This document shows positions 24,196 through 33,180 of a stretch of 64,000 nt of DNA, piece after piece. A program made the position numbers and the translations under genes. Origin of the DNA: Halpernia frigidisoli (GTDB taxonomy: Bacteria > Bacteroidota > Bacteroidia > Flavobacteriales > Weeksellaceae); the NCBI RefSeq assembly GCF_900113805.1, contig NZ_FOQT01000002.1, positions 1-64,000 on the forward strand, written 5' to 3'. The notes below the pieces were generated by a model. That model did not search any database. It saw nothing but the letters and a program-made list of their open reading frames with translations, and was not told the origin of the DNA. Numbering within the stretch: position 1 is the stretch's first letter; every line of letters begins with the position of its first letter.

Positions 24196-25062
24196 TTATT
24201 TTTTAAAAATTTTCTTTCCTAATTCTACTACTAAAACAGCAAGACCACCAACAGCAAGACCTAAAATAAGATCTTTGATAGTCGCCGGAACACTTTCTAA
24301 AAAGTGATGAAAGATCTCAATATTATGTGAAAAAATACCGCCCGCAACTAATAGCAACGCGATTGTACCAACTATCGCCAAACCTTTAATAACTAAAGGC
24401 AAGGCCTGAACCAGGATTTTACCAAATTTACTTTGAAAACTATTTTCCTTTTTGCTTTTTTTAATAAGATAAAAACCAGCTTCATCCATCCTTACTATCA
24501 AAGCAACAATTCCATAAACGCCGACTGTTGCTAGAAGTGCGATAGCAGAAACAACCAATATTTGAGTTTGTAAAGGCCTGTCAACGACGGTGCTCATCGC
24601 AATAATTACAATTTCTACGGAGAGAATAAAGTCTGTTAGGATTGCAGATTTAACACGAGATTTTTCAAGATTTAAAATATCTTCTTCCGATTCTACCTGA
24701 TTTATAATATCTTTTTTTGGATGTGCATGCGGAAAAAGCGTTTCGTAAATTTTTTCAGCGCCTTCAAAAGCAAGATAAACTCCGCCAAGAATTAAAATAA
24801 TATTAATTGCAACAGGAAAAAACGCACTCAACAAAAATGCAACAGGGAAAATTATCAATTTATTGAGAAGCGACCCTTTTGTGATTGCCCACAAAACAGG
24901 TAATTCTCTCGTAGAAGCAAAACCCGAAGCTTTTTCGGCATTTACAGCGAGATCATCGCCCAAAATACCGGCCGTTTTTTTTGCCGCGATTTTGCTCATC
25001 GCTGCAACATCATCCAGTAAAACTGCTATATCATCTAAAACTGCGAAAAAACCTGAAGCCAT
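24196..25062 (-). CDS. DUF808 (YedI) family membrane protein
   Basis: This 288-residue protein starts with the family signature ASGFFAVLDDIAVLLDD...AAKKTAGILGDDLAVNAE and has several membrane segments (about residues 68-100, 140-165, 170-190 and 225-245) typical of YedI/DUF808. Function is not established; it is an inner membrane protein. It is transcribed convergently to the GNAT gene. The 186 bp between them hold no clear hairpin. Confidence 0.9.
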   Translation of the reverse strand: MASGFFAVLDDIAVLLDDVAAMSKIAAKKTAGILGDDLAVNAEKASGFASTRELPVLWAITKGSLLNKLIIFPVAFLLSAFFPVAINIILILGGVYLAFEGAEKIYETLFPHAHPKKDIINQVESEEDILNLEKSRVKSAILTDFILSVEIVIIAMSTVVDRPLQTQILVVSAIALLATVGVYGIVALIVRMDEAGFYLIKKSKKENSFQSKFGKILVQALPLVIKGLAIVGTIALLLVAGGIFSHNIEIFHHFLESVPATIKDLILGLAVGGLAVLVVELGKKIFKK

Positions 25063-25356
25063 AAAATTGCTGTATATTTTTCAAATATAATTTAAAAAAA
25101 ATTAATATAAAATCTAAAATGCAAAAATTACCTTTAAGAAATTAAAACAGAAAAAATGTCAAAATTAGGGTTCAAAAATTTATTACTAATAAAATTTCTT
25201 TGAAGAAATTAATTTAAATGTTTTAAAATCCGGTAGCAGAAAAGCTCAACATGATGAATTGATTTTTTCTATATTAAAAAAAATTATTGCTTTCGGAAAT
25301 AACTAACTTTACAAAACGATCATCGTAAAAAATAATTTTAAATCAATCAATTAATT
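25063..25356. other. Divergent intergenic region
   Basis: This A/T-rich stretch between the divergent DUF808 and ABM genes should hold both promoters. TAACTTTA near 25303 resembles a -7 box for the ABM gene. Nothing else was seen. Confidence 0.35.
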
Positions 25357-25650
25357 ATGGAAAAATTTGCAATTTTAGTAAGAGTCGAGGCTAAAACCGG
25401 AAAAGAAGCAGAAGTGCTTGATTTTTTAAAATCGGCATTGCCTCTAGCGGAAAACGAGCCAGATACAGTTCGTTGGTATGCTTTACAATTAGGTCCGTCA
25501 ACTTTCGGAATATTCGACACGTTCCCAACGGAAGAAGGACGTACCGCACATCTCAATGGACCAATTGCAGCTGCTTTAATGGCAAACGCATCGGAACTAC
25601 TATCAAGTGATCCGATTATTGAAATGGTAGATTTGTTGGCAGTTAAATAA
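25357..25650 (+). CDS. Antibiotic biosynthesis monooxygenase (ABM) domain protein
   Basis: This 97-residue protein has the dimeric ferredoxin-like ABM fold: ILVRVEAKTGKEAEVLDFLKSALPLAENEPDTVRWYALQLG, then FGIFDTFPTEEGRTAHLNG. Such proteins are quinone or heme-related monooxygenases or small stress proteins. It is a single gene ending at a bidirectional terminator shared with atpG. Confidence 0.87.
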   Translation: MEKFAILVRVEAKTGKEAEVLDFLKSALPLAENEPDTVRWYALQLGPSTFGIFDTFPTEEGRTAHLNGPIAAALMANASELLSSDPIIEMVDLLAVK

Positions 25651-25680
25651 TTTGTAAAAATCATCAATAGTAAGATGAAA

Positions 25681-25713
25681 AAAAGCATTGAAAAATTATT
25701 CAATGCTTTTTTT
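25681..25713. terminator. Bidirectional terminator between ABM and atpG
   Basis: AAAAGCATTGAA and TTCAATGCTTTT form a 12-bp stem around a 6-base loop, flanked by A and T tracts on both sides. It can end both the ABM transcript and the ATP synthase operon. Confidence 0.85.
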
Positions 25714-25733
25714 ATATTTAAATGAGAAATCTT

Positions 25734-26594
25734 TTACGAATCCTTCAATGCTTCTGCTCCAGAAACAATTTCTAAAATTTCATTTGTAATTGCTGCCTGA
25801 CGCGCTTTGTTATAAAATATTTTAAGATCGTTTCTCAATGCTTCTGCGTTGTCAGTTGCTTTATGCATGGCTGTCATTCTTGCGCCGTGCTCAGAAGCTA
25901 CAGAATCTAAAATTGCTTTATAAACTTGTGTTTTAATGGATTTTGGTATTAAAACATCAAGGATCTCTTTTGCATTTGGTTCAAAAACGTAATCTGTACT
26001 GGATGCTGAAACGTTGCTTTCCGGCATTGCAATTGGTAAAACCTGCTCTGTGTGAACTTCCTGCGTTGCAGCGTTGATAAATTTATTATAAACAATATAT
26101 ACTTTATCAAAATTCCCCAACGAAAATTCATTCATTACCGACTTGGTAAATTTTGAAACTACCTCAAATGTTAAGGAATCAAAAACGCTGCTTTGGTTAT
26201 CAAAAACTTTTCTGGTTTTATGAACCGCGTCATGTACTTTTTTACCAACTGTTAAAATCTCAACTTCATGATTTTCATTTGAAATTCTTGTGTTGAGTTC
26301 TTTGATAACAGAAGAATTAAAAGCACCAGCCAAACCTCTGTTTGACGTCACGGTGATATATAAAACTTTTTTTACAGGTCTCTGAGTTGCGTATGGCGAA
26401 ATATTGTCAGGATCCGGATTAGAATTTACATTCTCAATCAATTCCTGCAGCTTTTCGGAATACGGTCTAAGCATCACGATCGCATCCTGTGCTTTCTTCA
26501 ATTTTGCAGCAGAAACCATTTTCATGGCGCTTGTGATCTGCATCGTAGAAGAGATGGAGGAAATTCTCGCGCGTATTTCTTTTAAATTTGCCAT
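25734..26594 (-). CDS. atpG: ATP synthase F1 gamma subunit
   Basis: This 286-residue protein is the rotor shaft of F1. Its N-terminal helix MANLKEIRARISSISSTMQITSAMKMVSAAKLKKAQ and C-terminal helix (ITNEILEIVSGAEAL) are the highly conserved antiparallel pair. Length is normal. It is the last gene of the operon, 85 bp after atpA. That gap holds a GTTGGTTGTCGGTTG repeat. Confidence 0.98.
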   Translation of the reverse strand: MANLKEIRARISSISSTMQITSAMKMVSAAKLKKAQDAIVMLRPYSEKLQELIENVNSNPDPDNISPYATQRPVKKVLYITVTSNRGLAGAFNSSVIKELNTRISNENHEVEILTVGKKVHDAVHKTRKVFDNQSSVFDSLTFEVVSKFTKSVMNEFSLGNFDKVYIVYNKFINAATQEVHTEQVLPIAMPESNVSASSTDYVFEPNAKEILDVLIPKSIKTQVYKAILDSVASEHGARMTAMHKATDNAEALRNDLKIFYNKARQAAITNEILEIVSGAEALKDS

Positions 26595-26597
26595 TTT

Positions 26598-26676
26598 TAA
26601 TTTAGTTGTTGGTTGTCGGTTGTTGGTTGTTAGTTCTGGAAAAATCCATCAACTATCAACCAAAAACCATCAACTA
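26598..26676. repeat. GGTTGT-type repeat with inverted partner in the atpA-atpG gap
   Basis: A run of GGTTGTCGGTTGTTGGTTG units (26604-26630) is followed by its inverted counterpart ATCAACTATCAACCAAAAACC (26648-26669). The two can pair into a hairpin between atpA and atpG. Similar units occur at 52996-53040. Confidence 0.6.
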
Positions 26677-26679
26677 ATT

Positions 26680-28257
26680 TTAGTTATACTTTGAAGCTAA
26701 TTCTGCAGCCGCTTGTTTTAAAACGCTGGTAATTGAATCATCAATTTTCCCCGCTTTAATTGCAGCCATAGTTTCAGGATGTTTGCTTCTTAAAAAGTCA
26801 ATATATTCTACCTGAAATTCTTTTACTTTTCTAATAGGAATAGATCTCAAAAGATTTTCCGTTCCTGCATAGATCATTGCAACCTGGCTATCAACTGGTA
26901 ATGGAGAATTTACGGGTTGTTTTAACAATTCCACATTTCTCTCACCTTTCGAAATTACAGCCATTGTCGCAGCATCTAGATCTGAACCAAATTTTGCAAA
27001 CGCCTCTAATTCTTTATATTGCGCCTGGTCTAATTTTAAAGTTCCTGATACTTTTTTCATTGATTTAATTTGAGCATTTCCACCCACACGTGATACCGAA
27101 ATACCTACGTTAATTGCCGGACGAACACCTGAATTAAATAAATCTGTTTCCAGGAAAATCTGTCCGTCAGTAATTGAAATTACATTCGTAGGAATATAGG
27201 CCGAAACGTCACCTGCTTGTGTTTCAATAATTGGAAGTGCTGTTAATGAACCACCACCTTTTATAATTGGTTTCAAAGATTCTGGTAAATCGTTCATTTG
27301 TGCTGCGATCGTGTCATCAGCAATTACTTTTGCTGCTCTTTCCAAAAGTCTGGAATGTAAATAAAATACATCTCCTGGATAAGCCTCACGTCCCGGTGGT
27401 CTTCTTAATAATAAAGATAATTCACGGTAAGCAACTGCTTGTTTAGATAAATCATCGTAAATAATTAATGCTGGACGACCAGTGTCACGGAAATATTCAC
27501 CGATTGCAGCACCCGCCATTGGCGCGTAAACCTGCATTGGTGTTGGATCTGAAGCGTTTGCAGCAACTACAGTTGTGTAAGCCATCGCGCCTTTATCCGT
27601 TAATGTTTTTACGATCTGTGCAACAGTTGAACCTTTTTGTCCAATCGCTACATAAATACAATATACTGGCTGACCTGCGTCATAAAATTCTTTTTGGTTA
27701 AGAATCGTATCAATCGCAACCACAGTTTTACCTGTTTGACGGTCACCAATGATCAACTCTCTTTGTCCACGACCCACAGGAATCATGGAATCAATCGCAA
27801 CAATACCCGTTTGAAGTGGTTCTGTTACCGGCTGACGAAAAATAACACCAGGTGCTTTTCTCTCTAATGGCATTTCATAAGTTGTCCCTTCAATAGGTCC
27901 TTTTCCATCGATAGGATTTCCAAGTGTGTCAACAACTCTTCCAAGCATTCCTTCACCAACATTGATGGAAGAAATTCTCTCAGTTCTTCTTACAGTATCA
28001 CCTTCTTTGATCAATCTGGATTCGCCCAAAAGTGCAACACCCACATTATCTTCTTCAAGATTTAATACGATCCCTTCTACACCACTTTCAAATTTTACCA
28101 ATTCTCCGTACTGTACATTTTCTAAACCGTAAACTCTGGCAATACCATCACCAATTGTTAACACAGTTCCTACTTCTTCTACATTAGATTGCGTATCAAA
28201 ATTAGCTAACTGCTGTTTTAAAATTGCTGAAACTTCAGCTGGATTTATTTCTGCCAT
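26680..28257 (-). CDS. atpA: ATP synthase F1 alpha subunit
   Basis: This 525-residue protein is the non-catalytic nucleotide-binding subunit of F1. The Walker A motif GDRQTGKT lies near residues 172-179, and the alpha signature [14 protein letters not shown] is present. Length and motifs are standard. It lies 15 bp after atpH in the operon. No atpD or atpC follows, as is usual in Bacteroidota where these lie elsewhere. Confidence 0.99.
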   Translation of the reverse strand: MAEINPAEVSAILKQQLANFDTQSNVEEVGTVLTIGDGIARVYGLENVQYGELVKFESGVEGIVLNLEEDNVGVALLGESRLIKEGDTVRRTERISSINVGEGMLGRVVDTLGNPIDGKGPIEGTTYEMPLERKAPGVIFRQPVTEPLQTGIVAIDSMIPVGRGQRELIIGDRQTGKTVVAIDTILNQKEFYDAGQPVYCIYVAIGQKGSTVAQIVKTLTDKGAMAYTTVVAANASDPTPMQVYAPMAGAAIGEYFRDTGRPALIIYDDLSKQAVAYRELSLLLRRPPGREAYPGDVFYLHSRLLERAAKVIADDTIAAQMNDLPESLKPIIKGGGSLTALPIIETQAGDVSAYIPTNVISITDGQIFLETDLFNSGVRPAINVGISVSRVGGNAQIKSMKKVSGTLKLDQAQYKELEAFAKFGSDLDAATMAVISKGERNVELLKQPVNSPLPVDSQVAMIYAGTENLLRSIPIRKVKEFQVEYIDFLRSKHPETMAAIKAGKIDDSITSVLKQAAAELASKYN

Positions 28258-28272
28258 TTTATGCTTATTTTC

Positions 28273-28812
28273 TTAATTTAATTGAAATTCTTTTTTTAAT
28301 TGGGTCAATTTACTTTTCACAGACGCATCAATTTGCTGGTCTCCTACTCTCAAAATATAACCGCCCAAAATATTTGGATTAATGTTGGTCTGCAAATCAA
28401 ATTTTTGAGAAGCATTAACCAAATCAGTTGACTTTAAAATCGCTTCTACATTTTCCTTTGAAAGCTGAGTTGCTGAAGTTAAAGAAACGCGCTGCACACC
28501 TTGTAAAGTTTCCACTTTGTTAATGTATTCCTGCGCTATTTGCTGCATATTTTTTTCTCTACCCTGTTTAATAATTAAACTGATAAAGTTTTTTGCAGTT
28601 GTTGAAAAGTTTTTAAAAATCTCGCCGGCGATCGCAATTTTCTTTTTGCTGTCCAAGATTGGCGTGGCAAGAAAACTGTGTAATTCTTTGGAAGAATTTA
28701 AAATATTAACCAAATCCTTCATCTCCCCGAAAAGCTCGGTTGTAGAATTAGAATCCGTGGAAAACTCTAATAAACCCTGCGCGTATCTTTTTGCTACTTT
28801 AGAAGTTCGCAT
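28273..28812 (-). CDS. atpH: ATP synthase F1 delta subunit
   Basis: This 179-residue protein links F1 to the peripheral stalk. The N-terminal KVAKRYAQGLLEFS and C-terminal LGGYILRVGDQQIDASVKSKLTQL are typical. It starts one base after the atpF stop, implying coupled translation. Confidence 0.96.
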   Translation of the reverse strand: MRTSKVAKRYAQGLLEFSTDSNSTTELFGEMKDLVNILNSSKELHSFLATPILDSKKKIAIAGEIFKNFSTTAKNFISLIIKQGREKNMQQIAQEYINKVETLQGVQRVSLTSATQLSKENVEAILKSTDLVNASQKFDLQTNINPNILGGYILRVGDQQIDASVKSKLTQLKKEFQLN

Positions 28813-28813
28813 T

Positions 28814-29308
28814 TTAGTTTAAATTTTTTGTAAGATAATCATTAACCAAAGTATTTTGGGCCTCAGAATTATCTAATTTTTGTTTTAAAATAGATTCAGC
28901 AATATTTACTGATAAAGCACCTATCTGATTTTTAATTTCAGCCATTGCAGCCGTTTTTTCCGACTGGATAGATTGTCTTGCGCTTGCGATCATTTTATCA
29001 CCTTCAACTTTTGCTAAATCTTTAGCTTCACCTACGATACGATCTTTTATATCTCTGGCTTCCTTTAAAATAGTATCACGTTCCACTTTCGCAGCACGGA
29101 TAATATTTTCATTCTCAGCAGCTAAATTTTCAACTTCTTGTCTGGCTAATTTTGCCTGATTTAAAGAATCAACAATCGTTATTTCTCTTTCATTAACAGC
29201 ATTCATAATTGGTTTCCAAGCTAATCTGTGTAATATGAAAAGCAGGATCAAAAAGATTACTGTCTGAATGATGAATAAACCTGAAGAAAAATTTTCTAAT
29301 AATCCCAT
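28814..29308 (-). CDS. atpF: ATP synthase F0 b subunit
   Basis: This 164-residue protein has one N-terminal membrane helix (about residues 10-30, IIQTVIFLILLFILHRLAWKPI) and a long charged helix that dimerises to form the peripheral stalk. The FxxxW-K-P pattern after the membrane helix is standard. It follows atpE after a 98-bp gap containing a terminator-like hairpin. Confidence 0.96.
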   Translation of the reverse strand: MGLLENFSSGLFIIQTVIFLILLFILHRLAWKPIMNAVNEREITIVDSLNQAKLARQEVENLAAENENIIRAAKVERDTILKEARDIKDRIVGEAKDLAKVEGDKMIASARQSIQSEKTAAMAEIKNQIGALSVNIAESILKQKLDNSEAQNTLVNDYLTKNLN

Positions 29309-29354
29309 AAGATTTTATAATAAAATTATTTTTTTTAACTTAATTTTTTAAAAA

Positions 29355-29390
29355 ACTACCTGTCGTGACCAACCGTCGCCGGCAGGTAGT
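29355..29390 (-). terminator. Terminator-like hairpin between atpE and atpF
   Basis: On the minus strand, ACTACCTG and CAGGTAGT form a stem around a GC-rich loop of about 19 bases, followed by a T tract. It lies right after the atpE stop, before atpF. Partial termination or 3'-end stabilisation here would raise c-subunit output relative to downstream genes. Confidence 0.65.
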
Positions 29391-29406
29391 ATTTTTTGAG
29401 AACTTC

Positions 29407-29607
29407 CTAGTTTACTGCAAATAAAGCAGCAAAAGCAACTCCTTCTACAAGAGCCGCAGCGATCAACATCGCAGTTTGAAGTTTACCAGCTTGTTCTGGT
29501 TGTCTAGCCATACCTTCTAAAGCAGCTGCACCGATTTTTCCGATACCGATACCTGTTCCGATAACTACTAAACCTGCACCGATAATTTTTGGCATTGATT
29601 CGTTCAT
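29407..29607 (-). CDS. atpE: ATP synthase F0 c subunit
   Basis: This 66-residue hairpin of two membrane helices has a polar loop ARQPE and the ion-binding Glu in ALVEGVAF in helix 2. The residue after the Glu is Gly rather than the Ser/Thr of sodium-binding rings, consistent with proton coupling. The Gly-rich helix 1 GTGIGIGKIGAAALEG is standard. Confidence 0.97.
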   Translation of the reverse strand: MNESMPKIIGAGLVVIGTGIGIGKIGAAALEGMARQPEQAGKLQTAMLIAAALVEGVAFAALFAVN

Positions 29608-29673
29608 AATATAAATTTTAAAAAATTAGTTTCTGTTAAATTATGGATTTTAAAAATCCTTTTTTTTCCTTAA

Positions 29674-30807
29674 TTAATGCGCCATTCCCTCTTCACCTTC
29701 GTGACCGTGCTCTTCATTTGCCATTCCGAAATAAACTGCGGAAAGCATTGTAAAAATGTAAGCCTGCAAAAATGCCACTAAAATTTCCAGTAAATAAATA
29801 ACAAATGTTAAAAGTGGAAAAGCAACACCTGCAATGATATTTTGAAAGTAAAAAATTAAAGCAATTAAACTCATTACAACAATATGTCCCGCGCTCATAT
29901 TAGCAAAAAGACGTATCAAAAGTGCAAATGGTTTAATAAAAACCCCAATAATCTCAATTGGCATCATTACTATTTTCATTGGCCATGGCAAACCTGGCAT
30001 CCAGAAAATATGTTTCCAGTAATTTCCGTTAGCTGTAAATTGAGTTATGATAAAAGTAAGCAATGCTAAGGCAAATGTGATGGCGATATTACCTGTAACA
30101 TTAATACCGAAAGGCATCAGACCAAAAACATTTAAAAATAAAATAAAGAAAAATACAGTCAATAAATAACTCATGTATTTTTGATATTTAATACCAATAT
30201 TTGGTTTTGCGATCTCATCACGTACAAAGATAACCAAAGGTTCAAAGATTTTACCAACGCCAGTAGGAACTGGTGATTTCTTGTAATTTCTAGCCATTGA
30301 ACCGAAAATTAAAATCAATAATAAACCTGTGATCAGGATCATCATTACACTTTTTGTGATAGAAAGATCAAGAACTTTTTCGTTTTCTGCGTGACCTTCT
30401 TTGTTTAAAGTTAAAGTTCCGGCAGCGTCCGTTTTGTAAATTTTTTCGTGGGAAAGTTTGTAAAAACCGCCTTTACTTGCTACAACTTCTTCGCCATGGT
30501 TAAATTCCGAACTCATGAAAGAATGGAAACCGTTTGCTTTGTCGTAAAAAATAATTGGCAAAGGAAAACCAACATGGTGCTCAGTTCCGTCCGCATTTTT
30601 CACCGCCATAATATCGAAACTGTGTCCGTCTAGAAGGTGATGATCGATGTATTCTTTATTCTCAACTTTAATTTTTTCTTTCGCAGATGTTGGTCCGGTT
30701 GCTTCAGATAAATCTGTTACAATCGCTTTACCTGCATTCTCCTGCTGTGCAAAAGAGCTTGAAAATATCGAGAAAAAACCCAGAATCAGTATTAATCTTT
30801 TCAGCAT
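29674..30807 (-). CDS. atpB: ATP synthase F0 a subunit, with N-terminal signal sequence
   Basis: This protein of about 377 residues forms the proton channel with the c ring. The essential Arg lies in FALLIRLFANMSAGH. As in other Bacteroidota it has a signal sequence (FSSSFAQQ) and a periplasmic domain of roughly 130 residues before the membrane part. The frame runs back to a TTG at 30834, but ATG 30807 is the better start. A TATTTTTG box at 30832-30839 (minus) could be an internal promoter, though no TTG is correctly spaced. Confidence 0.96.
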   Translation of the reverse strand: MLKRLILILGFFSIFSSSFAQQENAGKAIVTDLSEATGPTSAKEKIKVENKEYIDHHLLDGHSFDIMAVKNADGTEHHVGFPLPIIFYDKANGFHSFMSSEFNHGEEVVASKGGFYKLSHEKIYKTDAAGTLTLNKEGHAENEKVLDLSITKSVMMILITGLLLILIFGSMARNYKKSPVPTGVGKIFEPLVIFVRDEIAKPNIGIKYQKYMSYLLTVFFFILFLNVFGLMPFGINVTGNIAITFALALLTFIITQFTANGNYWKHIFWMPGLPWPMKIVMMPIEIIGVFIKPFALLIRLFANMSAGHIVVMSLIALIFYFQNIIAGVAFPLLTFVIYLLEILVAFLQAYIFTMLSAVYFGMANEEHGHEGEEGMAH

Positions 30808-30870
30808 TCCTATATCTTGTTTTAAGTTTTGCAAAAATATAACAATTTTTTAGAATATAAAAGCGAAGAA

Positions 30871-31236
30871 TTACTGATTTTTTTCATCTTTGATCAATTG
30901 AACGGCGTACAAAGTTTCTAGAAGCAGAGACATTAAATAAGGCAAAATAAAGTTGAGTTTATAGTTTGGAACTTCCACAATATTAAGTTTCTTTTTTATG
31001 ATCATGATCATCATTAATTTAACCATAATTAAACCGATAAAAACAAAACCCAAATGATCTGGATAAATCTTTTTAAATAAAGATAAAATCGTGATTACCA
31101 TCATAAAAATGATCGTTAAAAAAAGATAATATTTAAAAAACACAACTTCAAAATCAAGCTTTAAATAAGTCCAGATCCCAAAATGCATAAAAAACATCAA
31201 AAAATAAAGGAAAACATATATCGTGGTTTTTTTCAT
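30871..31236 (-). CDS. DUF6168-like membrane protein of the ATP synthase operon
   Basis: This 121-residue protein has four hydrophobic segments (about residues 5-22, 33-55, 63-80 and 93-113). It occupies the place of atpI, between atpZ and atpB, and resembles flavobacterial DUF6168 proteins. It may help c-ring assembly like AtpI, but that is inference. Its ATG overlaps the atpZ stop by four bases. Confidence 0.78.
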   Translation of the reverse strand: MKKTTIYVFLYFLMFFMHFGIWTYLKLDFEVVFFKYYLFLTIIFMMVITILSLFKKIYPDHLGFVFIGLIMVKLMMIMIIKKKLNIVEVPNYKLNFILPYLMSLLLETLYAVQLIKDEKNQ

Positions 31237-31439
31237 TTTTTATCTTTTTCTTCTTTGTATTTTAATAATCTCAATGTGTTGTAAAGTGCTAAAGCCAGAC
31301 CTAAAAATCCAATTCCAACGGTCATTAAATTTGTTTGCATTTCAAAATGTTTTGTCAGCCAGTTTCCGCCCCAAAAAGCCAAACCAATTGTTGCCAGCAT
31401 TTGGAAAACAACCGTGGAATAAAAGCCGTAATCTTTCAT
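31233..31439 (-). CDS. atpZ: AtpZ/AtpI family protein
   Basis: This 68-residue protein has two membrane helices with the pattern STVVFQMLATIGLAFWGGNWL...MTVGIGFLGLALALYNTLR and a charged tail, typical of the small AtpZ/AtpI proteins encoded ahead of atpB and implicated in F0 assembly or magnesium uptake. It is the first gene of the operon. Confidence 0.9.
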   Translation of the reverse strand: MKDYGFYSTVVFQMLATIGLAFWGGNWLTKHFEMQTNLMTVGIGFLGLALALYNTLRLLKYKEEKDKK

Positions 31440-31490
31440 AAAAATTAAAATTTTAAATAAAAAATTACAAAAACTGCACTTTTATTTTTG

Positions 31491-31520
31491 CAAAAATAGA
31501 TAATTTTTAGCTTTTTGCAA
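31491..31520 (-). promoter_or_regulatory. Promoter of the ATP synthase operon
   Basis: On the minus strand TTG (31520-31518), a 19-base spacer and TATTTTTG (31498-31491) match the Bacteroidota consensus exactly. It lies about 50 bp before the atpZ start. Confidence 0.8.
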
Positions 31521-31756
31521 TTTGAGAATCAGAGAGAAAAATCATTTAAAATAAAACAAAGAATTCAATTCCTGAGTTTCATTTTTAAAATGCGCCATTT
31601 ACTTAACTATAAAATCTTCGAATTATAAATTGCTTTTATTTAAAAAAAATTAATTTTATACAAGACAATATATTTTTAAGTAAAAGTCATTTTGATAATT
31701 TTATCTATATTTGAAATTAATGAATTTCCTTCAAATATAATATTTTTGACTAATTA
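31521..31756. other. Divergent intergenic region between atpZ and AraC gene
   Basis: With 31440-31520 this makes a 317-bp gap. TATATTTG at 31706-31713 is a good -7 box for the AraC gene at 31757. Nothing else was recognised. Confidence 0.5.
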
Positions 31757-32596
31757 ATGCCGATCGCAAACATACCGGAATCTTATTTAAAAATTGGTCA
31801 GGAATCGCCTGAGCTGTTGGTTTATGATTTTAAAATGACCAGCGATGTTGTGAACAGCAAGGTCAATCTAAGTATGAATATGTTCAGTTTTTTGCAAATT
31901 GGTAAAAAACAGGTTCACTTCGCGGGAACTTCGGTTGCTGTTAATAAAAACCAATCTTTATTATTAAAAAAAGGCAACTGGCTTTGGACAGAATTGCTGG
32001 ATCAGGAAACAATTTATTACTGCAAACTTCTATTTTTTTCGGAAAAAATCCTTCGTGATTTTCTACACAAACACAATATTCAGGAGCATGAAAGTGAAAA
32101 TGAAATTCCGTATTTTATCATTAAAAACGACCGTTACATTAAAAATTATTTAAAGTCACTTTCTACTTTAAGTGAGACTTCTACCCCATTTCTAAACAAT
32201 CTTTTGCAGGTAAAATTTGAAGAATTGATGCTTTACCTTTTACAGAATTATGATGAAAATTTCGAAAAATACCTCTATTCATTAATTAGCAACGAGATTT
32301 CTTCATTCAAGAAAATTATTGAGAGCAAAGTATATTCTAATTTAAAACTGGAAGAAATTGCCTTTTTATGCAATATGAGTTTATCAACTTTTAAACGTCA
32401 TTTTATAAAAGAATACGAAATTTCCCCCGGAAAATGGTTGCAGGATAAAAGATTGCAAAAAGCAAAAGAATTACTGGAAAACGGAAGTTTTAAACCCGCT
32501 GAAATCTATTTTGACAGCGGTTACAACAATTTTTCCAATTTTAGTATTGCCTTTAAAAACAAATTTGGTGTCAGTCCAAAAGAGGTTTATAAATAA
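31757..32596 (+). CDS. AraC family transcriptional regulator
   Basis: This 279-residue protein is of the same architecture as the regulator at 19438: a cupin-like N-terminal half and a C-terminal AraC domain (CNMSLSTFKRHFIKEYEISPGKWL, FSNFSIAFKNKFGVSPKEVY). It precedes the HbpS-like and formaldehyde dehydrogenase genes, which makes them candidate targets. Confidence 0.9.
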   Translation: MPIANIPESYLKIGQESPELLVYDFKMTSDVVNSKVNLSMNMFSFLQIGKKQVHFAGTSVAVNKNQSLLLKKGNWLWTELLDQETIYYCKLLFFSEKILRDFLHKHNIQEHESENEIPYFIIKNDRYIKNYLKSLSTLSETSTPFLNNLLQVKFEELMLYLLQNYDENFEKYLYSLISNEISSFKKIIESKVYSNLKLEEIAFLCNMSLSTFKRHFIKEYEISPGKWLQDKRLQKAKELLENGSFKPAEIYFDSGYNNFSNFSIAFKNKFGVSPKEVYK

Positions 32597-32718
32597 TTCA
32601 ACTTCACAATATTTGAACTTTTTTCATAACTTTTTGAACTTTTTTGGTGAGTTTAAATTATGGTACTATTATTAGCTTTACCTAAATAATTTATTTAATA
32701 ATTTAAAACCAAAAAAGT

Positions 32719-33117
32719 ATGAACATTACATTAGCACAAGCTGAAAAATTGATTTCAGCAGCAAAGGAAAAAGCAGCAGCAATCGACACAAAAATGAACA
32801 TTGCAGTTGTGGATGGTGGTGCAAATTTAGTAGCCTTCGCACGTATGGATGGTGCATGGTTAGGCTCATTAGACATTTCCATCAAGAAAGCTAAAACTGC
32901 AAGATTCTTTGATATGAACACCGGTGATTTAGGTCAGGCTTCTCAACCTGGTGGTCCTTTATTTAATATCGAGCATTCAAATCTAGGATTAATTACATTT
33001 CCTGGTGGAATTCCAATTAAGAATGCAGAAGGTGAAGTAATTGGCGCAATCGGCGTGAGCGGAAGTTCTGTTGAAAACGATCATACTGTTGCAGAAGCAG
33101 GTGTATCAGCACTTTAA
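32719..33117 (+). CDS. GlcG/HbpS family protein
   Basis: This 132-residue protein shows the family pattern: [46 protein letters not shown] and FPGGIPI...GAIGVSGSS. Relatives bind heme (HbpS) or are of unknown role near glycolate or alcohol oxidation genes. Here it lies 63 bp before a formaldehyde dehydrogenase gene, suggesting a shared unit. Confidence 0.92.
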   Translation: MNITLAQAEKLISAAKEKAAAIDTKMNIAVVDGGANLVAFARMDGAWLGSLDISIKKAKTARFFDMNTGDLGQASQPGGPLFNIEHSNLGLITFPGGIPIKNAEGEVIGAIGVSGSSVENDHTVAEAGVSAL

Positions 33118-33180
33118 AAAAGGTCATAAAAAAGCTTGAAATACAAGCTTAAAGAATTTTAATTTAAAAATTTTAAACAA

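Noticed and set aside
27468-28132. Plus-strand ORFs opposite atpA
   Set aside because: They are antisense shadows of a highly conserved gene.
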